64,000 nucleotides of DNA from Lamellibrachia satsuma. Lineage: Eukaryota; Annelida; Polychaeta; Sabellida; Siboglinidae. The first letter of the stretch is position 1. Each line of letters starts with the position of its first letter. Shown piece by piece: positions 1 through 29,829 of the stretch. The notes beneath the pieces were generated by a model, which searched no databases, was not told the DNA's origin, and was given only the letters and a program-made list of their open reading frames with translations. The stretch spans positions 11,892,501 to 11,956,500 of the forward strand of contig BSQZ01000005.1 of NCBI GenBank assembly GCA_033239005.1, written 5' to 3'. Both the position numbers and the translations under genes were made by a program.

Positions 1-20
1 AATATTTTTATCGATAATAA

Positions 21-239
21 AAGAAAGGTAATAGAACTAGAGGACATGAGGTAACATTAGTAAAGGATCAGTGTAGATTGGACATTAGGAAGCACTCGTT
101 CTCACAGAGGACAATCAATGAATGGAACAAATCTACAGATTGTGTAACTGCTAGCTGTGTGAATATGTTTAAAAACAAGGTTGACACATATCTCAGGAGG
201 GCGGGTTACACATATATTAAAAATGTTGGTCTCCGATAA
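21..239 (+). mobile_element. 3' end of a non-LTR retrotransposon ORF2 (fragment)
   Basis: A plus-strand frame open from base 21 to TAA at 237-239 reads TRGHEVTLVKDQCRLDIRK then FSQRTINEWNKSTDCV, VNMFKNKVDTYLRRAGYT. This is the typical C-terminus of a LINE reverse transcriptase (FSQR-x-INEWN then a K-x-K-x-D-x-YL tail). The element starts outside the window or is 5'-truncated, so no catalytic domain is visible. Confidence 0.75.
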
Positions 240-670
240 GCTAGTGGCTTCCTTGTCCATTTGCCATTTTGGCCTTTGTCTTTGATGGCAATCTTGTTAA
301 ATCTTGTTAAATAACATGATATGTTGCTTGGTGTGTATATCTCGACCTGGGGACGGGCATTTTTACTAGTTTCAATAATATTTCAATACAAATAATGAAT
401 AGAACGTTGAGTCGCACTAGCGCACAACAGTTGTCGCCTGTACATGTCGGGGCACAAACACTCGAGACAGAGCAGCAGGGTAAATGGGGGCTTTCTTCTT
501 TCACTGGTGAACAAGTGACTTTTCACTGCAATTTCCCGAAAGACAGGGCATTATTTTATATAAAAGGCAGCTGTGTGCATACGTGCGTGCGTGCGAGCGT
601 GCGTGCGTGTGTGTTTGTATGTGTAAACGTAGAGGTAACTTAAACTCCACGGTGTTCGGTTAACAGGATC

Positions 671-1015
671 GTTCAAAGCGCTTTAGACTACACAACTGGC
701 AGACCTGTTCATCCCAGCATCAACTCGACCCCAGCCTTGACCCCAGCCTCGACCCCTGCCTCGACCCCAACCTCGACCCCAACCTCGACCCCAGCCTCGA
801 CCCCTGCCTCGACCCCAACCTCGACCCCAACCTCGACCCCAGCCTCGACCCCGGCCTCGCTGCAATTACTGCACAACGACTATTCTTTCATAAATACCCA
901 TCATTGTCTGTAGTCAGGTATTCACTTGCACAGCTGAGTGAACTGAAGCAAGGTGACGTGAACGAAATTGCCCAAGTTTCGAAACGGCAGCAGGTGAACT
1001 TGAACCCCGTCCTCT
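671..1015 (+). mobile_element. SINE-like interspersed repeat, copy 1 (with internal minisatellite)
   Basis: The start TTCAAAGCGCTTTA and the 3' part (GCAATTACTGC, TGTCTGTAG, ACAGCTGAGTGAACTG, TTCGAAACGGCAGCAGG) match the copies at 7815, 50064 and 59700. The end resembles the tRNA-like GGATTCGAAC box. A 12-bp minisatellite occupies the region where other copies read ACTCGACTTCTCTG. Confidence 0.7.
721..858 (+). repeat. 12-bp minisatellite (CCTCGACCCCAA), ~11 copies
   Basis: Near-perfect tandem units CCTCGACCCC(A/T)(A/G). It sits inside SINE copy 1 and probably expanded from the SINE's own CAACTCGAC segment. The minus-strand Gly/Arg-rich frame here is an artefact. Confidence 0.9.
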
Positions 1016-1090
1016 ATACTGGTTGTTAGGCACTGTTGGCCACCGAACTACGCCTCACATATATATTATTATAAATACATACATATACTT

Positions 1091-1516
1091 TCATACATTA
1101 TAAATGATATCCACCAAATCATAAATGAAACTAAGCAGTATTTGTTTAGCCAAACTGTCTAATAATGCTGACGGAATTGCAGGTAACTCAATTTCTTGAG
1201 GTGAATCAGTATGATAGTGATATATGAATTTCTCAGCTTCAATTCGGGTAAGGGACACAACTAGAGGCTCGCACCGCTCATTTTCGTGGGCTTTTGAATA
1301 AACGGTTTTTGCCCATTTCCGGCAATCAAACGTTACAAACATAGGTGTCGTAAACATATCGGTCAGTGTCGCCCGGCATCCAAACTTGCTATTTTGGTGG
1401 GTCTTTTTGAAGGGGTATGTTGTCGGAATGTAAGATGGAGCGACGTACGACGGCGCAATGGTCCCAGCATTTGGCAAAGCCGCACAGCTATGACTTGTAA
1501 AAGCAAACATAAACAT
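1091..1516 (-). CDS. Hypothetical 141-aa ORF of normal composition
   Basis: I do not recognise this protein. It runs from MFMFAFTSHSCAALPNAG to DLVDIIYNV with no low complexity, unlike almost every other ORF here. The first ~13 residues are weakly hydrophobic. A C-terminal helix-rich part (ALLDSLAKQILLSFIYDLVD) is plausible. It lies downstream of gene A on the same strand, beyond three arrays. It could be a chance ORF, a 3'-terminal exon or a relic of a mobile element. No splice context decides this. Confidence 0.2.
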   Translation of the reverse strand: MFMFAFTSHSCAALPNAGTIAPSYVAPSYIPTTYPFKKTHQNSKFGCRATLTDMFTTPMFVTFDCRKWAKTVYSKAHENERCEPLVVSLTRIEAEKFIYHYHTDSPQEIELPAIPSALLDSLAKQILLSFIYDLVDIIYNV

Positions 1517-1850
1517 TGTAAAAAATAGGTATTGTACTGTTTCTTAGTGGAAACGTTTGTGCACGGAGAACATTTGCGTAAAGTGATTATATCTTGTAAC
1601 TGTTGCTGCGCGTGCTGATCTGCTCACTTGAGTAACATGGCTCAATGAACGCATCCGCCACAGCTTCGACGACATTCTACAGGCGGTGTGCTTGTTCAGG
1701 TGAGAAGTGGTCTAGTTGTTCATGTGCCCAAGTCTCATGGTCATTGTCAATTTCGGCTTGTTCCGTGCTAGACCTGACAATGGCGGCTTTGTGCACCAAC
1801 TAGGGTACGATGTGGATAATTAAGTAGTAAGACTTGAAAATTATATTTAA

Positions 1851-3721
1851 ACAGAGCAGACCGCGATGGACAGACAGAGCAGAACGTGATGGACAGACAG
1901 AGCAGATCGTGATGGACAGACAGAGCAGAACGTGATGGACAGACAGAGCAGATCGTGATGGATAGACAGAGCAGACCGCGATGGACAGACAGAGCAGAAC
2001 GTGATGGACAGACAGAGCAGACCGTGGTGGACAGACAGAGCAGACCGTGGTGGACAGACGGAGTAGACCGTGGTGGACAGACAGAGAAAACCACGGTGGA
2101 CAGACAGAGCAGACCGTGATGAACAGACAGAGCAGATCGTGATGGACAGACAGAGCAGACCGTGGTGGACAGACAGAGCAGACCGTGGTGGACAGACAGA
2201 GTAGACCGTGGTGGACAGACAGAGAAAACCACGGTGGACAGACAGAGCAGACCGTGATGAACAGACAGAGCAGACCGTGATGGACAAACAGAGCAGACAG
2301 TGGTGGACAGACAGAGTAGACCGTGGTGGACGGACAAAGAAAACCGTAGTGGACAAATAGAGCAGACCGTGATGGACAGACATAGCAGAACGTGATGGAC
2401 AGACAGAGTAGACCGTGATGGACGGACAGAGAAAACCGTGGTGGGCAGACAGAGCAGACCGTGGTGGGCAGACAGAGTAGACCGTGATAGACATATAGAG
2501 CAGACCGCGGTGGACAGACAGAGCAGACCGTGGTGGACAGACAGAGCAGACCGTTGTGGACAGACAGAGCAGACCGCGGTGGACAGACGTAGCACACCGT
2601 GGTGGACAGACAGAGCAGACCGTGGGGACAAACAGAGCATACCGTGGTGGACAGACAGAGTAGACCGTGGTGGACGGACAGAGAAAACCGTAGTGGACAG
2701 ACAGAGCAGACCGCGGTGGACAGACATAGCACACCGTGGTGGACAGACAGAGCAGACCGTGGGGACAGACAGCGCAGACCGTGGGGACAGACAGAGTAGA
2801 CTGTGGTGGACAGACAGAGTAGACCGTGATAGACATATAGAGCAGACCGCGGTGGACAGACAGAGCAGACCGTGGTGAACAGACAGAGCAGACCGTGGTG
2901 GACAGACAGAGCAGACCGTGGTGGACGGACAGAGAAAACCGTAGTGGACAGACAGAGCAGACCGTGGTGGACAGACATAGCAGAACGTGATGGACAGACA
3001 GAGCAGACCGTGGTGGACAGACAGAGTAGACCGTGGTGGACGGACAGAGAAAACCGTAGTGGACAGACAGAGCAGACCGCGGTGGACAGACAGAGCAGAC
3101 CGCGGTGGCCAGACAGAGCAGACCGCGGTGGACAGACAGAGCAGACCGTGGTGGACAGACGGAGCACACCGTGATATACATATAGAGCACACCGTGATAG
3201 ACAGATAGAGCAGACCGCAGTGGACAGACATAGCACACCGTGGTGGACAGACAGAGCAGACCGTGGGGACAGACAGAGTAGACCGTGATAGACATATAGA
3301 TCAGACCGTGGTGGACAGACAGAGCACACCGTGGTGGACAGACAGAGCAGACCGTGGGGACAGACAAAGCACACCGTGGTGGACAGATAGAGCAGACCGC
3401 GGTGGACAGACATAACACACCGTGGTGGACAGACAGAGCAGACCGTGGAGACAGACAGCGCAGACCGTGGTGGACAGACAGAGTAGACCGTGATAGACAT
3501 ATAGAGCAGACCGTGGTGGACAGACAGAGCAGACCGAGCACACCGTGATATACATATAGAGCACACCGTGATAGACAGATAGAGCAGACCGCAGTGGACA
3601 GACATAGCAGACCGTGGTGGACAGACAGAGCAGACCGCGGTGGACAGACGTAGCACACCGTGATGGACAGAGATAGCAGACCATGGTGGACAGACATAGC
3701 GGACCGTGGTGGACGGACAGA
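1851..3721 (+). repeat. 23-bp minisatellite (~81 copies)
   Basis: Unit GGTGGACAGACAGAGCAGACCGT with variants (GATGGACAGA, AGAACGT, GAGAAAACC). Because 23 is not a multiple of 3 and most units lack minus-strand stops, long minus-strand frames (Cys/Ser/Val-rich SVHHGLLCLS type) run through in all three phases. These are not genes. Confidence 0.97.
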
Positions 3722-3781
3722 TACTTCCACCAGTCTCGAGTCGGCACGTAGGCTTATTTAACAAAATATCCTTTTTTCGTA

Positions 3782-4434
3782 ACACCTTCACTAGGTGTCT
3801 GGGTGGAGGTCTCGTAATACCTTCATTATGTCGGGTGTCTGGGTGGAGGTCTCGTAATGCCTTCATTATGTCGGGTGTCTGGGTGGAGGTCTCGTAATAC
3901 CTTTATTATGTCGGGTGTCTGGGTGTAGGTCTCGTAATACCTTCATTATGTCGGGTGTCTGGGTGGAGGTCTCGTAACACCTTCATTATGGCGGGTGTCT
4001 GGGTGGAGGTGTCGTAACACCTTCATTGTGGCGGGTGTCTGGGTGGAGGTCCCGTAATACCTTCATTGTGGCGGGTGTCTGGGTGGAGGTCTCGTAACAC
4101 CTTCATTATGTCGGGTGTCTGGGTGGAGGTCTCGTAACACCTTTATTATGGCGGGTGTCTGGGTGGAAGTGTCGTAACACCTTCATTATGTCGGGTGTCT
4201 GGGTGGAGGTCTCGTAACACCTTCATTATGGCGGGTGTCTGGGTGGAGGTATCGTAATACCTTCATTGTGGCGGGTGTCTGGGTGGAGGTCCCGTAATAC
4301 CTTCATTGTGGCGGGTGTCTGGGTGGAGGTCTCGTAATATCTTCATTATGGCGGGTGTCTGGGTAGAGCTCTCGTAATACCTTCATTGTGGCGGGTGTCT
4401 TGGTGAAGGTCTCGTAACACCTTCACTATGGCGG
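3782..4434 (+). repeat. 40-bp minisatellite (~16 copies)
   Basis: The unit reads ACCTTCATTATGTCGGGTGT then CTGGGTGGAGGTCTCGTAAT (40 bp), with few substitutions. It directly follows the 23-bp array after ~60 bp. Confidence 0.97.
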
Positions 4435-4528
4435 GAGGGAGGGAGAGGGAGGGAGGGAGGGAGGGAGGGAGGGAGGGAGGGAGGGAGGGAGGGAGGGAGG
4501 GAGGGAGGGAGGGAGGGAGGGAGGAGGG
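4432..4528 (+). repeat. (GGGA)n microsatellite
   Basis: About 24 near-perfect GGGA units directly joined to the end of the 40-bp array. Purine-only strand. Confidence 0.97.
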
Positions 4529-5836
4529 GTTGACCAAGCGACATGTGCAAGAGAACGTGCCGAATGTAATTGAATTGTGCGAGACAATTAAATATCGTGA
4601 TACACTTTCACATATCGAGCCTTCTCTCAAACTGAGCCAAAACGCGAGATAAAAATAATTGCCATTGACTGTGTGAATGCCCACTTCCCATCTTGTGCGC
4701 CATCTGGAGACATTCTCAAAGGCGAGTTCGGAGTGAGTTATACGTCATTTACTGAACGCGGGCACTTTACACAATCTCTATTTGACGATGGCCACATGAG
4801 GACTGCTATCAACGTACACAGCTTCCAGTCTCGATCGCCGGCCCCTGACCTGCGGGCTGGATGCCGAGCAGGATGTCACCCGGCATATAAATGTCGCGAC
4901 CGGGTCGATACGACGTCTAGGGCCTATACAACGATGCATTCAGTCTTTGACCAAATCCGTGGTTCAGCGGTCTCCTGCCTTGCATGGTGAATTGCTACGA
5001 ATAATTATTCTCACGCACGCACCTTATTGTTGTTTTATTAGAAAATTTTATGTCATTACAATAAAATTTTATCAGATTATAATTGAAAAATCTCTCGCAA
5101 ATAAGCACCTCTTTAACACTCCGAACAGAGCAGATACAGTTTTCTATGAGAAATGCGCAGAATCCATCAAATCTCATGTCTAGCTGAACAATAATGCAAA
5201 TAATAATATTCTATGCCCACACATAAATGGCTCGAAAATATGTCTTTGTATTCACATTCACACATCATAGTGATATGATAGTCATTATCAATACCCATGG
5301 TATTCTATGTCAGAATATTCGTGCTTGGGCACATCGCTGGAACACAAATACCACACCATAAAATACCATGCTATAAAATGCCATGCCATAAAATACCATG
5401 CCATAAAATACATTACTGCGGCCGATTTAGCATTTTGGGCATAACTGACACCGACAGATCGCGCAGGGAATTTCGTCCAACGAAGGAGTCGTATGTTTAC
5501 ATTGGCTTGTCTGTGTGCAGAAGTTATAAAACATATCAATGACAATGTATCTTCATAATTCTGATAATTATATATGTAATTCGTACACATACAAAAACGA
5601 AAATGCAAGTCTTATGGTTTGCATCATGCGATGATTTATAAACAACACATAAAACTGTATGAAAATAAATAATTTTAACTGTACATCGAATTCAAATTGT
5701 CTGCAAAGCTATCATTTTGCTTCGACATGTAATTACTTCACCGGGCGATAAACGAATCGCAGCTTTGGCTCGTTGTCTTGCGAGTCGCCATCAGCAGAAA
5801 GATAGGCCTTGTGTTGCCTAACGAACAAACTGCTCG
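4529..5836. other. Gene A 3' flank, mostly single-copy
   Basis: No convincing gene. Only a short 15-bp direct repeat (AAATACCATGCCATA, ~5343-5410) stands out. The A/T-rich part near 5030-5100 has TTTATT (AATAAA on the minus strand), a possible polyadenylation signal for gene A, but it lies ~950 bp past the stop. Confidence 0.35.
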
Positions 5837-5930
5837 GGTGTCATAATACTGACGACGTACACTCGACCACTCGTGTGTCATAATGCTGACCACGTACACT
5901 CGGTCATTCGTGAGTCATGATGCTGACGGT
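5837..5930 (+). repeat. 37-bp tandem repeat, ~2.5 copies
   Basis: Units begin GTGTCATAATACTGACGACG and repeat at 37-bp spacing with a few substitutions. Located just past the gene A stop codon, probably in the 3' UTR. Confidence 0.75.
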
Positions 5931-5999
5931 AAAGCCTAACTTCCGGTAGTTCACTTCCATTAGCCTCACGACCACCTCCAGCCCGTCATGCAGTGCGCG

Positions 6000-25651
<19,652 letters not shown>

Positions 25652-25765
25652 GACGGTGTCTCTCCTGTCACACGACGGCGGTCTCCCTCCTGTCACACTA
25701 CAACGGTCTCCCTCCTGTCACGCTACGGCCTGGTCCAAGTGGCGCTATCTTAGGACATCTTAAAC
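25652..25765 (-). other. 5' flank of tetraspanin A with a short triplicated motif
   Basis: Upstream of the gene A ATG a ~23-25-bp motif (TCTCCTGTCACACGACGGCG-like) occurs three times at about 25658-25730. This is probably 5' UTR or promoter; no core element is recognisable. Confidence 0.35.
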
Positions 25766-25912
25766 CGGGTTGCTATATCCTAGTTCTTCGTCTGGCTTGG
25801 TCCGGGGTAGTTTAAGTCCTTGGTCTCACACCGGCCTGGTCCTGGCTTGCTCTTACTGCAGTGATATGTTCTGTTCCTCTCGACTCGAGCTAGACGTATG
25901 CACGGTCCCGCG
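25766..25912 (-). repeat. 147-bp interspersed repeat, copy 1 (inverted relative to copy 2)
   Basis: Its reverse complement (CGCGGGACCGTGCATA at one end, GATATAGCAACCCG at the other) matches 29433-29574 with scattered changes, including GAACAGAACATATCACTGCA against GAACGGAACATATCACTGCA. Confidence 0.85.
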
Positions 25913-27530
25913 TTGACTCCCTATTCAACACTGCGGCTGCTGTGTAGACGAAACCATATGAATAAAACATAATATGGCCGCGCAATGCTCAGCATAATAC
26001 ACAGAAACACAGATACTGACAAACAAACACACGCGCGCGCATTTAATCTAGCATAATCTAGCGATGATACTAGATTGCATTTAATGCGTGCCAGTCGTTG
26101 ATCTTTAGGTTCGATAAAAATACACCAGTCAGTAACCGAGCTTAGTCATTAAGTCAGTTCAACGGCCTAGTCCAGTCTGTCAATTAACTGGCAGCGCATT
26201 CGAGACTTGGCGCACATATGTAGGCCAGGACCGGGATTGACGGGACACTGACGAGAGGAAAGCATATATCAAATTGGACAGAACTTCAAGACTGTTGTGA
26301 CACCTCTAAATATAATATGAACGTTTAATAAAAATGTGCAGGAGTAGTTATATAATACATTACATTATAATATATTAATTATTATAAATAACATGCATCT
26401 CATGTAGAAATAATTAAATAATTGTTTTTAATCAGCTATGCTTTAATGGATTCCATATGGGCCCGGTGCTATGTATTAAGCATGGACAGTAGACATCGTG
26501 TCATTATAAGATAGCCGATACCTGTTATGTGGAGATCATGAAATCAGACCTTCCCGACATTTGATATAGAAAGGGCGTGTTCACAATGAATACTGCATTT
26601 CTATAATGCATGCCCCGAGTGCCTTTGATAATTTGACAATTGAACGAATATCATTGAAGAGTCGTGTGTGTTGTGTAGAGTGCTAATCATCACCCACACA
26701 AGTGCACAAAAGGCGAATCTCGAGCCTAGTTCGCCGATGTGCCTCATTGAATCAATAATAATGTATTCGCCATGAATCTTAAGCTGGGATATTGTGGCAA
26801 GTCTTTGCCTCGGTTGAACTGTGGTACCGACAATACACAGGCGGTTGTGTCAATAAAAAGCCATGCCAGTGTTGCCACTTAAAATCTACAGACAGGCGAG
26901 AAGATAGGAGAGCAATATGTCGTGAACATCGACTGATAGACATAAGTGCGTAAATTATGTTTACCTCAGTCTGCAGACGTAACCTGGACTCACCGGAAAC
27001 TGGTGTTTCCGTTATGCTAAGTGCAGGTCTTACTGAGCACGGGACATCGACTCCAGTTGCTTCCCTTGTCACCGTCCGGTGAGTCGTGATCTGTGGGTCA
27101 CACACAACGCACACACCTGGTTCTTATTTTGGCTCCGCGCTACATAATCGCTTCTCTCAAACACAATCATTTGTCTTGACTCAAAGCGGTTCAACGAACG
27201 TCACAATGCGACGCTTGGAGCGGCAGTGACCGTGGGTGTCTAGTCGTGCACAATAAAGATACGGCATGATATACGAGTTTTGTCAGACAAGTTCAGACGG
27301 CGACGTTAGTTCGCTGCTTCGATGGTGAAACATGTATTAGTTGTCGTCACTGATGGTCGCAGGTGACCTTTCAGTACGCACTCGAATCACGTGGATGGAA
27401 TTAAACACAAACGACATGCTGTAAATTATATGGATTAATGTCGAGAATCCCCCGTACCAAATACGCTTTGACGCACAGATGCATCGAGGCGTTACAAGCA
27501 CTGACAGGCGCATACCTGCATGCCTGCCTG
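25913..27530. other. Intergenic, single-copy sequence upstream of gene A
   Basis: No gene supported. Only a short GCGC/CA run near 26028 and A/T-rich stretches near 26330-26430 are seen. Part may be promoter sequence of gene A. Confidence 0.4.
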
Positions 27531-27539
27531 CTTGAGACG

Positions 27540-27603
27540 CACGCACGCACGCACGCGCCCACGCCCAAGTACAATCGCGCGCCAGCCCACACGCCCACAC
27601 GCA

Positions 27604-27688
<85 letters not shown>

Positions 27689-27850
27689 ACGCACGCACGC
27701 ACGCACGCACGCACTCACGCACGAAGGCACGCACGTACGCACGCACGCACTCACGCACGAAGGCACGAAGGCACGCACGCACGCACGCACGCACACACCC
27801 ACGCACGCACGCACGCACACACACACAAACACACACACACACACACACTG
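27540..27850 (+). repeat. (AC)n / (ACGC)n compound microsatellite
   Basis: Pure CA 27604-27684, flanked by CACGCACG and CACGAAGGCACG variants. His/Thr-rich and Cys/Val-rich frames are artefacts. Confidence 0.96.
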
Positions 27851-28185
27851 CAAGTAATTGTAACAAACATACGCGCGATACTAGTGTCAATTTACTAATT
27901 TAAATATATACTTAATAGCACCTAAATCAACTACGTGAATACGTGAACTCATGCCTTGCCAGTTGCCAATATCATTGCATGAGGTACAGATAAACGCAAG
28001 CAAACGACGTCTTAGCTTAGTTAATAATAACGGAACATATTTACTTCAAAATATCCCAATCCATGCACAACGTGGGACTGATCTACAAGTTATGTTTAAC
28101 GCCCCCGACAACACATTCCACGGCTACTTAACGGATAAATACAAGTCATACTTTAGCACAGTTATTTCTTAGTAATAAGTTTTTA

Positions 28186-28385
28186 CTTTTGTCATTGCAC
28201 GGTTCCCCTGACAAGGCCCTGTGATCAGTGTTTACTTTGTCATTGCCGGGTTCCCCTTGGTAAGGCCCTGTGATCAGTGTTTACTTTGTCGTTGCCGGGT
28301 TCCCCTTGGTAAGGCCCTGTAATCAGTGTTTACTTTGTCATTGCCGGGTTCCCCTAGGTAAGGCCTGTGATCAGTGTTTACTTTT
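28186..28385 (+). repeat. ~49-bp tandem repeat, 4 copies
   Basis: Unit TTTACTTTGTCATTGCCGGG then TTCCCCTTGGTAAGGCCCTG then TGATCAGTG, with small indels. Confidence 0.9.
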
Positions 28386-28810
28386 TCGTTGCAGGGTTTC
28401 TTTATCGTTTGAGCTGACTAAGTGTCGTTACAGTGACTGATATTTTCCTCGTATCACAAACGGTTACTTGGAAACCCCAAGCAACTATTTAAAACTTCAG
28501 TCACTATCCAGCCTAAGCCTATCTGCCTGCGCGTTTGAGAATTGAGTATTTTTTCATAAAAGTCTTATACGTCGACAGCTGGCGGTGATCAACTCGTGTC
28601 CACAGTCGATCTAGCTAAATAATCAAACGAACGGGTTTACTAATGACAAAACAGTGTTTTTGTCATGTTTTGTCACATAACATGGAAACATTTATTAATA
28701 ATCATATAATGTAGTGTTCGGCTATTTGCATGTGTTGACAAACAGTCAATGATTCCACATGTATTTAAGAAATAATGGTAGCATGCGATTTTTATGATGG
28801 ATTTTGGTCC

Positions 28811-28970
<160 letters not shown>

Positions 28971-29432
28971 TTTCTATGTTCGCTTACGTCAGAAACACAT
29001 CGACGTTTCACTCGCCCCGGAATATCAGAACGCCTCGTTTATGATACTTCCATGCTACCTCGTAACTACGGCAACCGACGGCTGCCATTTGTATCACGTC
29101 ATGAACACAGAACTGTGGGAGTTTTCAAGTTTAAACTGCTAAAAGTAATGCTTTTGCTGGGAGCTACTCAAGTCAGAATTTAAAATATCACGCTCGGGTA
29201 TTTTGCGTTAATTCATACGTACGGTAGGAAGCCTTTCATGTAACCGACCCCTTGATGTAATCAAATCAAGTTCATTCACAAGAAACAGAAATATCTCCTC
29301 GGCGACATTTTGTGTTGTGTAATTTTTGTCAACAAACAATCTTATTCGTACTAATTATACCCTGTGTTATGCGATAATCGTGTCATTAATCAATGATTTC
29401 TTTATATTAAAAGTTGAGCCAATACCCCCCCC

Positions 29433-29574
29433 CGCGGGACCGTGCATAAGTCTAGGTCGAGTCGAGAGGAACGGAACATATCACTGCAGTAAGAGCCAGG
29501 ACCAGGTCGGTGTGTGACGAAGGACATAACTACCCCGGACCAAGCCAGAGGTAGAACTAGGATATAGCAACCCG
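29433..29574 (+). repeat. 147-bp interspersed repeat, copy 2
   Basis: Inverted partner of 25766-25912, 3.5 kb away. The ends are sharp, and the similarity stops at CGCGGGACC and at CAACCCG. The overlapping short ORFs on either strand are not genes. Confidence 0.85.
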
Positions 29575-29829
29575 ACTGTCCTCTCTGGCATTTATACCAA
29601 TATATTGTATCGTTCAGCCCAGTAGTCCAATGTGTTATAGTGTCGTTAGCCATTAGTAATTCCTGAGTAACACTCAGTCAATTTGTTTGGTGATGGTTTC
29701 CAATTGATGGGTCCGTTGAAGAAAGTTTGTGAAGAGTCTTCGTCCACGAAGTGAAGTTTATTTGTTTAGATCATACATGTGTATAGTCAAATAACAGTGT
29801 GTACATATTTACAGTTTTTGATGACCAAG

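Noticed and set aside
1768..3866. Very long minus-strand ORFs (up to 688 aa, SVHHGLLCLSTTVCSVCP type)
   Set aside because: They are translations of the 23-bp minisatellite in each phase; three overlapping phases are open on the same strand and no family feature or splice context exists.
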